From: Mycolicibacterium diernhoferi
GTDB taxonomy: Bacteria > Actinomycetota > Actinomycetes > Mycobacteriales > Mycobacteriaceae
Assembly: GCF_019456655.1 (NCBI RefSeq)
Contig: NZ_CP080332.1
Span: 4,464,001-4,528,000 of the forward strand
Length of the DNA: 64,000 nucleotides
Direction: 5' to 3'
Below the pieces are notes generated by a model. That model searched no databases, had not been told where the DNA came from, and saw only the letters and a program-made list of their open reading frames with translations. Shown one piece after another: positions 12,363 to 24,035 of this stretch. The first letter of the stretch is position 1, and the number at the start of each line of letters is the position of its first letter. The position numbers and the translations under genes are program-made.

Positions 12363-13934
12363 TCAGCGGGCCGGACGGTAATCCTGACCGGACCACTCCC
12401 ACAGGCTGCGTCCGCGCGGATCGGTGCCGCGGGCGATGAGTTCGCGCTTGAGGATCTTGTTGGTCGCGGTGCTGGGCAGCTCCTCGGCGATCCAGACGTA
12501 GCGTGGCCGCGCTTTCGGTGACAGGTCGGGCTGGGCGGCGATGAACTCCGCGAAGCCGGCGGGGGTGAGTTCGGCCCCGTCCTGCAGCACCATCGCGGCC
12601 ATCACCTGGTCGCCGACGTGCTCGTCGGGGACCGGGTAGACGGCGACCACGGCGACCTCGGGCAGGCGCAGCAGGATCCGCTCGATGGGCGCCGCGGTCA
12701 GGTTCTCCCCGTCCACCCGCATCCAGTCCCCGGTGCGTCCGGCCAGGTAGATCCAGCCCTGTTCGTCGCGGTAGGCCAGGTCGCCGGACCAGTAGATGCC
12801 GCCGCGCATCCGTTCGCCGGTCGCGGCGGGGTCGTTGTAGTACCCGCGGAACAGTCCGCTCCCACTGGTGTTGACCAACTCCCCCGTCGCGGCTTCGGCG
12901 TTGAGCAGCGCGCCGTGGGCATCGAACCTTGCGGCAGCGCACTCGGTCAGGGTCTCGGGGTTGTAGATGGCCACGCCCGGGAAACCCTGGCCGATCGAGC
13001 CGGGCGGGCAGTCGTCCGGCCGGGTGATGATCACCGCGGTCTCGGTGGACCCGAATCCGTCCCATACGGTGCAGCCGAATCGCCGCCCGAAGGCCTCGAT
13101 GTCGCGGTCGGCGGCCTCGTTGCCGAATGCGACGCGCAACGGGTTGTCGGCGTCACCGGGTTGTTCGGGGGTGGCCAGGATGTAGGCCAGCGGTTTTCCG
13201 ACGTAGTTCATGTAGGTCGCGCCGTAGCGGCGGATGTCCGGCAGGAACGAGGAGGCGGAGAAACTGGCGGGCGCCATGGCGGCGCCGGCGCCGACGGCGA
13301 CGCTCCAGCCCGCGTAGACGGCGTTCGAATGGAACAGCGGCATGGCCAGGTAACAGGTGTCCCGGCTGTCGAGGCCGTAGCGCTGGACAAGAGCGCTGCC
13401 GGCGAACAGCACGGTCGAGTGCGGCACCTCGACGGCCTTGGGCTCACCGCTGGTGCCGGAGGTGAAGATCATCATGAAGGTGTCGTCGGGAGTGCATTCG
13501 CGGTGCGGCGCCAGGTCGGGGGCCTGCGCCAGCAGTTGCGCCCAGTGAGCGCCGGAGGTGTCGAGCACCGTGACGCCGGGCAGGTCGAGGCCGTCCAGCA
13601 GCCGGCGGTGTGCGGCGTCGGTGAGCAGGATCTGGGTGTCGACCCTGGCGATGTCCCGGGCCAGGGCCTCGCCGCGGCGGGTGGTGTTGATGCCGCACAG
13701 CACGTAGCCACCCAGGCCGGCGGCGGCCAGCGCGGTGAGCATGTCGGGCGAGTTCCCCAGCAGGGCCCCCACATGCAACGGCCGCGCGGCATCGGCGAGC
13801 GCGATGAGTGCGGCGGCCTGGCGGCGGGCGTCGGCGATGTGTTCGCGCCACGTCCAGACGTCGTCGCCGAATTTGACCGCCGGGGTGTCGCCGTCCGCCC
13901 GGGTGCGCAGCAGTTGTTGCAGTGTGTCCGGCAT
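12363..13934 (-). CDS. Acyl-CoA synthetase (FadD family)
   Basis: ANL-superfamily enzyme that activates a carboxylic acid as an acyl-adenylate and transfers it to CoA. The P-loop motif [20 protein letters not shown], the [10 protein letters not shown] motif, the [14 protein letters not shown] hinge region and the late catalytic Lys segment ([16 protein letters not shown]) are present. I chose ATG 13934 ([15 protein letters not shown], 523 residues) because GGAGGT lies 9 bases upstream. An ATG at 13982 is in frame but has no ribosome site. It resembles FadD1/FadD17-like proteins. It is divergent from a TetR gene and sits between rpmE and rho, which are neighbours in M. tuberculosis. Confidence 0.9.
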   Translation of the reverse strand: MPDTLQQLLRTRADGDTPAVKFGDDVWTWREHIADARRQAAALIALADAARPLHVGALLGNSPDMLTALAAAGLGGYVLCGINTTRRGEALARDIARVDTQILLTDAAHRRLLDGLDLPGVTVLDTSGAHWAQLLAQAPDLAPHRECTPDDTFMMIFTSGTSGEPKAVEVPHSTVLFAGSALVQRYGLDSRDTCYLAMPLFHSNAVYAGWSVAVGAGAAMAPASFSASSFLPDIRRYGATYMNYVGKPLAYILATPEQPGDADNPLRVAFGNEAADRDIEAFGRRFGCTVWDGFGSTETAVIITRPDDCPPGSIGQGFPGVAIYNPETLTECAAARFDAHGALLNAEAATGELVNTSGSGLFRGYYNDPAATGERMRGGIYWSGDLAYRDEQGWIYLAGRTGDWMRVDGENLTAAPIERILLRLPEVAVVAVYPVPDEHVGDQVMAAMVLQDGAELTPAGFAEFIAAQPDLSPKARPRYVWIAEELPSTATNKILKRELIARGTDPRGRSLWEWSGQDYRPAR

Positions 13935-14029
13935 TCCCGCGGCACCTCCGTCAGTGAACAGATCCTCGATACTGTCTACCATCGGCGGCGGCCCGTCCCC
14001 CGCCCCGGCGCGACTTGTTGGCAGAATGC

Positions 14030-14042
14030 AACTCACCGAGTT
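14030..14042. promoter_or_regulatory. Possible TetR operator
   Basis: AACTC-ACC-GAGTT is a perfect 13-base palindrome in the gap between the divergent acyl-CoA synthetase and tetR genes, 22 bases upstream of the tetR start. Position and symmetry fit an autoregulatory operator; the assignment is inference. Confidence 0.35.
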
Positions 14043-14063
14043 CTCAAGCCGAGGAGCCATCCT

Positions 14064-14663
14064 GTGCCGACCCGCACGGCCACCGTCCGCGACCGCCTGA
14101 TCGATGCGGCCGAGGTGTGCCTGCACGCCAAGGGCATCCGCGCCACCACCGTCTCCGAGGTGGCCGAGACGGCCGGGGTGTCCCGGGGTTGGCTGTACCG
14201 GCACTTCCCGGACAAGGTGACGCTGCTGGGCGCGGCCATCGTGCGCCTCAACGAGGCCTACTGGTCGCAGGCGCACGCAGTCCTGGGGCATATACAGGGC
14301 CTCGACCACCAGATCGTCGCGGGCATCAGGCACGGCCGCACCGCCTACGACGACCCGGGCGCGCTGCTGATGAAGCTGCGGATCGCCGAACCCGAGGAGT
14401 TCGCGGCCTGCGCGGGCGCCGGCGTGCAGGGCCTGGTGCCCGATCTGGCCAACTTCTGGACCGGCTACCTCATCGCGGCCCGCGACAACGGCGAGATCCA
14501 CCCCGACACCGTCATCGCCGAGGCGTCGGAATGGGTTGCCCGCGTGGTGATCTCACTGGCGACCGTGCCGGGCGACACGCTCGATCCGAACGATCCCGCT
14601 CAGTTGCTCAGCCACATCCGGCGGTATCTGATCCCGGCGCTGCGCACCGATCCGGCGGCCTGA
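14064..14663 (+). CDS. TetR/AcrR family transcriptional regulator
   Basis: A 199-residue regulator starting at GTG 14064, with GAGGAG 7 bases upstream. The N-terminal helix-turn-helix reads TTVSEVAETAGVSRGWLYRHFPDK (residues ~30-53; shown motif ends at the conserved YRHFPDK). The C-terminal ligand domain is helical. Because it is divergent from the acyl-CoA synthetase gene, it probably controls that gene and responds to an acyl-CoA or fatty acid, as FadR/KstR-like regulators do. This target is inferred. Confidence 0.9.
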   Translation: MPTRTATVRDRLIDAAEVCLHAKGIRATTVSEVAETAGVSRGWLYRHFPDKVTLLGAAIVRLNEAYWSQAHAVLGHIQGLDHQIVAGIRHGRTAYDDPGALLMKLRIAEPEEFAACAGAGVQGLVPDLANFWTGYLIAARDNGEIHPDTVIAEASEWVARVVISLATVPGDTLDPNDPAQLLSHIRRYLIPALRTDPAA

Positions 14664-14673
14664 GCACCCTCGA

Positions 14674-14726
14674 GCGATTTCGGCGCGGAAACGTACGCTG
14701 AGCGTACGAAACCGCGCCGAAATCGC
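14674..14726. terminator. Large nested palindrome between tetR and rho
   Basis: A 53-base palindrome. Outer arms GCGATTTCGGCGCGG (14674-14688) and CCGCGCCGAAATCGC (14712-14726) pair over 15 bp. An inner stem CGTACGC/GCGTACG (14692-14698, 14702-14708) closes a 3-base loop. It lies between the convergent stops of tetR (14663) and rho (14739), so it can terminate both. Confidence 0.75.
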
Positions 14727-14738
14727 AGGTGCAGCGGG

Positions 14739-16757
14739 TCAGTCGTGGTCGCTGTTTCCACCGGGGGTGTTCTTGGAAACCTGCACCAGGAACTCGTAGT
14801 TCGTCTTGGTCTTGCGCAGCTGGCTCATCAGCAGATCGATGGCCTGATGCGGATCCAGCCCGCTGAGCACGCGGCGCAGCTTGTGCACGACGGCGAACTC
14901 GTCGGCACCGAGCAGCAGCTCGTCCTTACGGGTACCGGACGGGTTGACATCGACGGCCGGGAACACCCGGCGCTCGGCGATCTTGCGATCGAGCTTGAGC
15001 TCGGCGTTACCGGTGCCCTTGAACTCCTCGAAGATGACGGTGTCACCGGTGGAACCGGTCTCGACCATCGCCGTGGCGATGATGGTCAACGACCCGCCGT
15101 GCTCGATGTTGCGCGCCGCGCCGAGGAACCGCTTGGGCGGGTACAGCGCGGTCGAGTCGACACCACCGGACAGGATGCGCCCCGACGCCGGCGACGCGTT
15201 GTTGTACGCGCGGCCCAGTCGGGTGATCGAGTCGAGCAGGACGACGACATCCTTGCCCTGCTCCACCAGGCGCTTGGCCCGCTCGATGGCGAGCTCGGCG
15301 GCCTGGGTGTGATCTGACGGCGGCCGGTCGAAGGTGGAGGCGATGACCTCACCGACCACCGAGCGCTGCATGTCGGTGACCTCTTCCGGACGCTCGTCGA
15401 CGAGCACCACCATCAGGTGGCATTCCGGGTTGTTCTTGGTGATCGCGTTCGCGATGTCCTGCATGATCGTCGTCTTACCGGCCTTGGGCGGCGAGACGAT
15501 CAGCGCGCGCTGACCCTTACCGATCGGCATGATCAGGTCGATCACGCGCGTGGTCAGACGATCCGGCGTGGTCTCCAGGCGCAGCCGCTGGTTCGGGTAC
15601 AGCGGGGTCAGCTTCTGGAAATCCGGCCGGTTCTTGGCGTTCTCGACCGGGCCACCGTTGACGGTGTCCAGCCGGACCAGCGGATTGAACTTCTGGCGCG
15701 GGTTGTTACCGCCGCCGCTGCTCTCGCCGTCCCGGGCCACCCGCACGGCCCCGGTGACCGCGTCACCGCGGCGCAGGCCGTTCTTGCGCACCATGTTCAT
15801 CGACACGTACACGTCGTTCGGCCCGGCCAGGTAGCCCGACGTCCGGACGAACGCGTAGTTGTCCAGCACGTCGAGGATGCCGGCGACCGGCTGGACGACG
15901 TCGTCTTCGCGCAGTTCGGTGTCGCGGTCGCCACCCCCGCCGCCGTCGCCACCGGATCGCTCGCCGCGGCGCTTGCGGTCGCGGAACCGCCGGCCGCGAC
16001 GGCCCTGGCGGCCCTCGTCGTCATCGTTGTTGGCGTTGTTCGCGTTCGGGTTGTTGCCGCCGCTGTTGCGGTCACCGCTGTTGCGATCGCTGTTGCGGTC
16101 ACGCTGATCCCCGCCGTCGGCGTTCCGGGACCGGTTCTCGCGGTTGTCGGAGCCACCGCCGGCATTGTCGGCACGCTCGGTGCGCTCGGCACGCTCGGTG
16201 CGCGGAGATTCCTGCGCGGCGTCGTTCGCGGAGCTTCCGGAGTTCGCGTCGGCCTTGTTCTCGGCCTTGTTCTCGTCGGCCTTGCTCTCCCCGCCCTTGG
16301 CGGCGTCGGCATTGTCACCGGCGGCCTTGTCGCTGCCGGCCTGCGCCTTCTGGCTCTCCGGTGCACCCGACTGGCGGGCGGCGCCGCGGCGCTCGCGGCG
16401 TGGCGCGGCCGTCCGCTGCGGGGCCTCGCCGGAATCGGCCTGCGCTGCGGCCGGAGCCTCGGCGGCGGCCGGCGCTTCGGCCGCCTTGACCGGTGCGGCC
16501 TTCGCGGCGGCACCGCCCTCGCCCCGGTGCTCCTTGATCGCGGCGATCAGTTCGCTCTTACGCATGCCCGAGGTGCCCTTGACACCCACTTCACCCGCCA
16601 GGGCGCGCAGGTCCGGGAGCAGCATCGACGTCAGCGAGCCGGAACGGCCACCGCGGGTGACGCCTGCGCTCGGCGCGGCTTTGGTTGTGGTCACGGCGGC
16701 AGATTGCGCGGCGGTCTCGCCGCTCTCGCTTGCCGTGAAGAGGTCCGTATCAGTCAC
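14739..16757 (-). CDS. rho: Transcription termination factor Rho with large N-terminal insertion
   Basis: Hexameric RNA helicase that ends transcription. It is 672 residues, against about 420 in E. coli. An N-terminal helical domain (about residues 45-80, LLPDLRALAGEVGVKGTSGM) is followed by a ~200-residue insertion. The first part is Ala/Glu/Lys-rich and the second is Asn/Asp/Arg/Gly-rich, ending in RRGRRFRDRKRRGER. The RNA-binding cold-shock-like domain follows from about residue 284, and Walker A PPKAGKT lies near residue 424. The start is GTG at 16757 with AAAGGA upstream. It appears to be monocistronic, ending at the bidirectional hairpin. Confidence 0.97.
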   Translation of the reverse strand: MTDTDLFTASESGETAAQSAAVTTTKAAPSAGVTRGGRSGSLTSMLLPDLRALAGEVGVKGTSGMRKSELIAAIKEHRGEGGAAAKAAPVKAAEAPAAAEAPAAAQADSGEAPQRTAAPRRERRGAARQSGAPESQKAQAGSDKAAGDNADAAKGGESKADENKAENKADANSGSSANDAAQESPRTERAERTERADNAGGGSDNRENRSRNADGGDQRDRNSDRNSGDRNSGGNNPNANNANNDDDEGRQGRRGRRFRDRKRRGERSGGDGGGGGDRDTELREDDVVQPVAGILDVLDNYAFVRTSGYLAGPNDVYVSMNMVRKNGLRRGDAVTGAVRVARDGESSGGGNNPRQKFNPLVRLDTVNGGPVENAKNRPDFQKLTPLYPNQRLRLETTPDRLTTRVIDLIMPIGKGQRALIVSPPKAGKTTIMQDIANAITKNNPECHLMVVLVDERPEEVTDMQRSVVGEVIASTFDRPPSDHTQAAELAIERAKRLVEQGKDVVVLLDSITRLGRAYNNASPASGRILSGGVDSTALYPPKRFLGAARNIEHGGSLTIIATAMVETGSTGDTVIFEEFKGTGNAELKLDRKIAERRVFPAVDVNPSGTRKDELLLGADEFAVVHKLRRVLSGLDPHQAIDLLMSQLRKTKTNYEFLVQVSKNTPGGNSDHD

Positions 16758-17046
16758 GGATTTCCTTTCTTTCCCTCGCCTATCACGTTTTCGCGAGGGG
16801 TTCCCCGAAGGTCATCTGCGCCCAGCCGAAGAGCCGAGCGCGCGTTCTTCCGCGGCGTCACCATCGCCGGAGCAACGGTGAACGCCAGGGTCCGCCGCTG
16901 CGCGGCAGACCATCAGTCCACGAGTGAAACGAAAGATTGGGTAGTCGTCCTAAGTGTCAGCGCAGGTAGAGCCGCTGTGATTGCTGGACGAAAGCGAGAA
17001 TAACCCGCATCAGTGCTGGAAGCAAGGAGCCCCCGGTTCTCGCGTG
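16758..17046. other. Intergenic region between thrB and rho
   Basis: About 290 bases between the thrB stop and the rho start, presumably holding the rho promoter and a long 5' leader. No confident promoter pair was found. A weak CTGACA/ATCTTT pair exists on the minus strand near 16945. No coding frame is supported. Confidence 0.4.
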
Positions 17047-19099
<2,053 letters not shown>

Positions 19100-19103
<4 letters not shown>

Positions 19104-20422
19104 GCTGTTGTCCCTTCCATACGAAGCACGCTGTTGATGGTCTGCACCACGTCCAAATCGGCCAGCGCCTCAACGGTTTCCGACAACGCCGAATCGGTGG
19201 CCTGGTGGGTTACCACGACGATCCGGGCGCCGGACAGCTCGCCCTCGTCGTCGGTCATACTCTCCTGGCGCACCTCGGCGATGCTCACCTCACGCTTACT
19301 GAATTCCGCTGCCACAGCGGACAAGACGCCCGGGCGGTCCTTGACGTTCATGTTGACGTAGTACCGGGTGGGGATGGCGCCGATCGGAGCGATCGGCAGC
19401 TTTGCGTACTTGGACTCTCGGGGGCCGCGGCCGCCCTGCACCCGGTTACGGGCCGCCATCACCAGATCGCCGGTCACCGCCGAGGCCGTCGGCGCACCGC
19501 CGGCGCCCTGGCCGTAGAACATCAGCCGGCCGGCCGCCTCGGCTTCGACGACGACCGCGTTGAAGGCGCCGTTGACCGCCGCCAGCGGGTGATCCAGCGG
19601 GACCAGCGCCGGGTACACCCGCGCCGAGACCTTCTGCTTACCCTTGCCGGTGGTGAGGCGTTCGCAGATGGCGAGCAGTTTGATGTTGCAGCCCAACGCC
19701 TTTGCCGACTCGAAGTCGGCGGCGGTGACCTTGGTGATGCCTTCGCGGTAGACGTCGTCGGCGGTCACCCGGGTGTGGAAGGCGATGGACGCCAGGATCG
19801 CCGCCTTGGCCGCGGCGTCGTAACCCTCGACGTCGGCGGTCGGGTCGGCCTCGGCGTAGCCGAGCGCGCTCGCGTCGGCCAGTGCGTCGGCATAGTCGGC
19901 GCCGGTGTCGTTCATCGCCGAGAGGATGTAATTGGTGGTGCCGTTGACGATGCCGGCCACCCGCAGCACCGTGTCACCCGCCAGCGACTGCGTCAGGGGC
20001 CGGATGACCGGGATCGCACCGGCCACCGCCGCCTCGAAATACAGGTCAACGCGCGCCTTTTCGGCGGCCTGAGCGAGCTCACCGGTGGACTGGGCCATCA
20101 GCGCCTTGTTGGCGGTGACGACGGACTTGCCCTGCTGCAGGGCGGTCATGATGGCCTTGCGGGCCGGTTCCACCGGCCCCATCAGTTCCACCACGATGTC
20201 GACGTCATCGCGGGACACCAGCGCATCGATGTCATCGGTGAGCAGGCTCACCGGGACACCACGGTCCTCGGCCACCCGGCGAACGCCGATGCCGCGCAGT
20301 TCCAGCGGGGCGCCGATACGCGCCTCGAGGTCCGCGGCGCTCTCCTCGATGATCCGGACCACCTCGGTGCCGACGTTGCCCAGTCCGAGCACCGCCACGC
20401 CGATCGATTTCTGGTCTGTCAT
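19100..20422 (-). CDS. hom: Homoserine dehydrogenase
   Basis: NAD(P)H-dependent reduction of aspartate semialdehyde to homoserine, 440 residues. The N-terminal Rossmann loop is [17 protein letters not shown]. The catalytic domain includes [16 protein letters not shown] and [16 protein letters not shown]-terminal ACT-like domain (about 350-440, containing [20 protein letters not shown]) suggests threonine feedback inhibition. It lies 22 bases after lysA. Confidence 0.97.
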
Positions 20423-20444
20423 GCGCGAACCTCCTTCGACATCG

Positions 20445-21839
20445 TTACTGCCCTACTTCCAAGCTCAACAGGTCCTCGATCGTCTCCCGGCGCAGGATCA
20501 GCCGCGCGGTTCCGTCCTTCACCGCGACGACCGCCGGGCGGCGCAGCATGTTGTACCGGCTCGACATCGAGTAGCAGTACGCACCGGTGGCGGCGACCGC
20601 CAGCAGGTCGCCCGGCCCGAGGTCGTCGGACACCCAGGTGTCGCGGACGATGATGTCGCCGCTCTCGCAGTGCTTTCCGACGATGCGGGCCAGAACTGCG
20701 GATCCGTCGCTGACCCGGGACACCAGCCGGGCGTCATACTCGGCGGCGTAGAGGGCGGGCCGGATGTTGTCGCTCATCCCGCCGTCCACGCTGACGTAAC
20801 GCCGGTGCGCGGTGGGGCTGGTCGCCACGTCCTTGACGGTGCCGACCTCGTAGAGCGTGATGGTGCCCGGTCCGGCGATCGCGCGTCCCGGTTCCACCAC
20901 CAGGGTCGGGGTGGGCAGCCCGACCGCGGCCGCCTCGTTGGTGACGATGGCCTTGAGTTTGTCGGCCAGTTCCTTCATGGGTGGCGGATCGTCCTGCGGC
21001 AGATACGAGATGCCGAGGCCACCGCCGAGGTCGAGAATGCTCATCTGCGCGGTCTTCTCGACACCGAACTCGGCCACCACGTCGGCCAGCAGGCCGAGCA
21101 GGCGACGCGCGGCGATCTCGAATCCGGACACGTCGAAGATCTGCGAGCCGACATGGCAGTGCAGACCGACCAGGCGCAGGTTGTCGGTGGCGAAGACGCG
21201 GCGCACGGCCTCCATGGCTGCACCGCTGGCCAGCGAGAGGCCGAACTTCTGGTCCTCGTGCGCGGTCGAGATGAACTCGTGGGTGTGCGCCTCCACACCC
21301 GGGGTGACGCGTACCAGCACGTCCTGCACGACACCCGCGGCTCCGGCGACGGCCTCCAGGCGTTCGATCTCGATCTCCGAGTCGATCACGATGTGCCCGA
21401 CTCCGGCGTTCACCGCCGCGGTCAGTTCTTCGACCGATTTGTTGTTGCCGTGCACGGTGATCCGCTCGGCCGGGAAGTCCGCATGCAGCGCCACGGCCAG
21501 TTCACCGCCGGTGGCCACGTCCAGCGACAGGCCCTCCTGGTGCACCCAGCGGGCGATCTCACTGCACAGGAACGCCTTGGAGGCGTAGTGCACATGCTCC
21601 CCGCCGCCGAACGCGTCGGCGATCTCGCGGCAACGCCCGCGGAAGTCGTCTTCGTCGATGACGAACAGCGGGGTGCCGAACTGCTCGGCCAGGTCTGTCA
21701 CCGACACGCCGGCAACCGACACCACACCGTCGTCACCGCGAACCAGGTTGCGCGGCCACACGTTCGGGGCCAGCAGCATGATCTCGTCGGTGGTGCGCGG
21801 CTGGGCCGGCACGGTACCGGCGGCGTGCTGGCCGCTCAC
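20445..21839 (-). CDS. lysA: Diaminopimelate decarboxylase
   Basis: PLP enzyme making L-lysine from meso-diaminopimelate. The PLP Lys is in [17 protein letters not shown], and the glycine-rich loop is [14 protein letters not shown] chose GTG 21839, which overlaps the argS stop as GTGA. This gives 464 residues, including an extra 20-residue leader seen in fast-growing relatives as I recall. The alternative ATG at 21779 would give 444 residues. Confidence 0.95.
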   Translation of the reverse strand: MSGQHAAGTVPAQPRTTDEIMLLAPNVWPRNLVRGDDGVVSVAGVSVTDLAEQFGTPLFVIDEDDFRGRCREIADAFGGGEHVHYASKAFLCSEIARWVHQEGLSLDVATGGELAVALHADFPAERITVHGNNKSVEELTAAVNAGVGHIVIDSEIEIERLEAVAGAAGVVQDVLVRVTPGVEAHTHEFISTAHEDQKFGLSLASGAAMEAVRRVFATDNLRLVGLHCHVGSQIFDVSGFEIAARRLLGLLADVVAEFGVEKTAQMSILDLGGGLGISYLPQDDPPPMKELADKLKAIVTNEAAAVGLPTPTLVVEPGRAIAGPGTITLYEVGTVKDVATSPTAHRRYVSVDGGMSDNIRPALYAAEYDARLVSRVSDGSAVLARIVGKHCESGDIIVRDTWVSDDLGPGDLLAVAATGAYCYSMSSRYNMLRRPAVVAVKDGTARLILRRETIEDLLSLEVGQ

Positions 21840-23488
21840 ATCCGCTCCGGAGCGCTGACACCGAGGATGGCCAGACCGTTGGCGATGACCTGGCGGGTGG
21901 CCTTGCACAATGCCAACCGGGCCCGGTTCAGATCGCCGGCCTCTTCGTCGCCCTGCGGGAGCACCCGGCAGGAATCGTAGAAGCGGTGGTAATCGCCGGC
22001 CAGGTCTTCCAGGTAGCGGCACACCCTGTGCGGTTCGCGCAGCGAGGCAGCGGTTTTGAGGACCCGGCCGAACTCACCGAGGTTGCGGATCAGTGTCGCT
22101 TCCCGGTCGTGGGTGAGCAGGTCCAGGTGCGCGGTGTCCGCGGTCAACCCGAGTTCGGCGGCGTTGCGCGCCAACGCCGACAGCCGCGCGTGCGCGTACT
22201 GCACGTAGTAGACCGGGTTCTCGTTGGACGCGCTCGCCCACAACCCGAGGTCGATGTCGATCGGGCTGTTCACCGAGGACCGGATCAGCACGTACCGGGC
22301 GGCGTCCACACCGATCGCGTCCACCAGGTCGTCGAGGGTGATGACGGTGCCGGCCCGCTTGCTCATCCGCACGGGCTGCCCGTCACGGACCAGGTTGACC
22401 ATCTGCCCGATCAACACCTCGACGGTGGCCGGATCGTCGCCCAGGGCCGCGGCGGCGGCCTTGAGGCGGGCGATGTACCCGTGATGGTCGGCGCCGAGCA
22501 TGTAGATGCACAGGTTGAATCCCCGCGCACGCTTGTCCAGGTAGTAGGCGAGGTCACCGGCGATGTACGCCGGGTTGCCGTCGCTCTTGATGACCACCCG
22601 GTCCTTGTCGTCACCGAAGTCGGTGGTGCGCAGCCAGGTCGCGCCGTCCTTCTCGTAGATGGCGCCGTTGTCGCGCAGTTTGGCGATGGCCTGGTCCACC
22701 CGGCCGGACGTGTGCATCGAATCTTCGTGGGTGTACACGTCGAAATCGGTGCCGAACTCGTGCAGCGATTCCTTGATGTGGGCGAACATCAGGTCCACAC
22801 CGATGGACCGGAAGGTCTCCTGCTGCTGATCGGGCGGCAGGCTCAGCGCATCCGGCGCCTTCGCCAGGATGGCGGTCGCGATGTCGTTGATGTAGGCGCC
22901 GGCGTAGCCGTCCTCGGGGGCCGGCTCGCCCTTGGCGGCGGCGATCAGCGACCGGGCGAACCGGTCGATCTGGGCGCCGTGGTCGTTGAAGTAGTACTCC
23001 CGGGTCACCTGGGCGCCCTGGGTGGCCAGCAGCCGGCCCAGCGCATCGCCCACCGCGGCCCAGCGGGTCCCACCGATGTGGATCGGGCCGGTCGGGTTGG
23101 CCGACACGAACTCCAGGTTGATGTTCTGGGCGGCCAGGTCGGCGGCGTGGCCGTACTCGGCACCGGCGTCGAGCACGTTGGCCACGACGACACCCTGAGC
23201 CGACGCTTCGATACGCAGGTTGACGAACCCGGGCCCGGCGATCTCGGCGGCGGCGATCCCGTCGGCGTCGGTGAGCGCGGCGGCCAGCCAGCCGGCCAGT
23301 TCGCGCGGGTTGACCCCCACCTTCTTCCCGAGCTGCAGGGCCACGTTGGTGGCGTAATCGCCGTGCTCAGGGTTGCGCGGGCGTTCGACGGTGATCGTCT
23401 CGGGCAGCGCGCTGGTGTCGAGGCTGTGCTCGGTCAGGACCGCGGCGGCGGTGGCTCTGAGCAGGGCAGCCAGATCGGCAGGTGTCAC
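21836..23488 (-). CDS. argS: Arginyl-tRNA synthetase
   Basis: Class I synthetase of 550 residues, charging tRNA-Arg. The HIGH-like motif is [15 protein letters not shown], the KMSKR-like motif is [16 protein letters not shown], and the anticodon-binding DALR domain is C-terminal. The start is GTG 23488 ([12 protein letters not shown]). Upstream codons are open but sit in the promoter. First gene of the argS-lysA-hom-thrC-thrB operon, divergent from a tRNA-Arg gene. Confidence 0.97.
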   Translation of the reverse strand: MTPADLAALLRATAAAVLTEHSLDTSALPETITVERPRNPEHGDYATNVALQLGKKVGVNPRELAGWLAAALTDADGIAAAEIAGPGFVNLRIEASAQGVVVANVLDAGAEYGHAADLAAQNINLEFVSANPTGPIHIGGTRWAAVGDALGRLLATQGAQVTREYYFNDHGAQIDRFARSLIAAAKGEPAPEDGYAGAYINDIATAILAKAPDALSLPPDQQQETFRSIGVDLMFAHIKESLHEFGTDFDVYTHEDSMHTSGRVDQAIAKLRDNGAIYEKDGATWLRTTDFGDDKDRVVIKSDGNPAYIAGDLAYYLDKRARGFNLCIYMLGADHHGYIARLKAAAAALGDDPATVEVLIGQMVNLVRDGQPVRMSKRAGTVITLDDLVDAIGVDAARYVLIRSSVNSPIDIDLGLWASASNENPVYYVQYAHARLSALARNAAELGLTADTAHLDLLTHDREATLIRNLGEFGRVLKTAASLREPHRVCRYLEDLAGDYHRFYDSCRVLPQGDEEAGDLNRARLALCKATRQVIANGLAILGVSAPERM

Positions 23489-23496
23489 GAGGGACC

Positions 23497-23502
23497 ATCC
23501 TA
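23497..23502 (-). promoter_or_regulatory. Possible -10 element of a leaderless argS transcript
   Basis: TAGGAT on the minus strand, 8 bases upstream of the argS GTG. This spacing puts the transcription start on or next to the start codon, the pattern of leaderless mycobacterial mRNAs. No ribosome site is visible. Confidence 0.4.
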
Positions 23503-23591
23503 TGACGCGCGGTCCCCAGGTCCCGAATCCATTACCGGTTCGATGATGCGTTACGCTGTGCACGCCCAACGGCGCAGCTTCATCTGATTGC

Positions 23592-23667
23592 GCCCCCGTA
23601 GCTCAGGGGATAGAGCGTCTGCCTCCGGAGCAGAAGGCCGCAGGTTCGAATCCTGCCGGGGGCACCA
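23592..23667 (+). tRNA. tRNA-Arg (anticodon CCG)
   Basis: A 76-base cloverleaf. Acceptor arms GCCCCCG (23592-23598) and CGGGGGC (23657-23663) pair, the D-loop contains AGCTCAGGGGATAGAGC, the anticodon stem-loop is TCTGC-CTCCGGA-GCAGA with CCG in the loop, and the T-loop is GTTCGAATC. The CCA end is encoded (23665-23667). It reads CGG codons and is divergent from argS. Confidence 0.97.
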
Positions 23668-24035
23668 CGCCGACCAGGCAAAACACCCCAATTTGGGGAA
23701 GCCTACCCCTCATCTATCCGTTCGCTGCTGGTTCGGCCTGCCCGTTTTCGGTTGCTGGGCAGCTACGCCCCGCGCACCGCGCCGCCTTGGCTCGTTCCCA
23801 CAACCCGGTCTCCGCCGGCGGTGCCAACCGTCCCGATTCGATGCCCACCTGGCCCACTGAGGGGCCGCGCCGGGCGGCTCTCACAAATGGGCTATCTCCG
23901 CCCAATTCGCACAGTGCGCGAGCCGTTGACCCTTTTCGGGACGGATCAGAGCACATGGCTGCCCCCGGGAGGTCGCGCACCTGGACACTCAGATGAAAGC
24001 CGGTTCCGACGCGCTTGCCGTTCGTCCGGGGCACG
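23668..24035. other. Intergenic region after tRNA-Arg
   Basis: About 370 bases with no supported gene. A weak hairpin follows the tRNA. The open frame 23714-24034 (minus) has no recognisable protein character. No repeat of the tRNA 3' end was found, so there is no sign of an integration scar. Confidence 0.5.
23686..23698 (+). terminator. Weak hairpin after tRNA-Arg
   Basis: CCCCA (23686-23690) pairs with TGGGG (23694-23698) around a 3-base loop, 18 bases after the tRNA end. Short stem, so low confidence. Confidence 0.3.

Noticed and set aside
23592..23667. tRNA-Arg as an integration target
   Set aside because: No repeat of the tRNA 3' end was found in the window, and there is no integrase.
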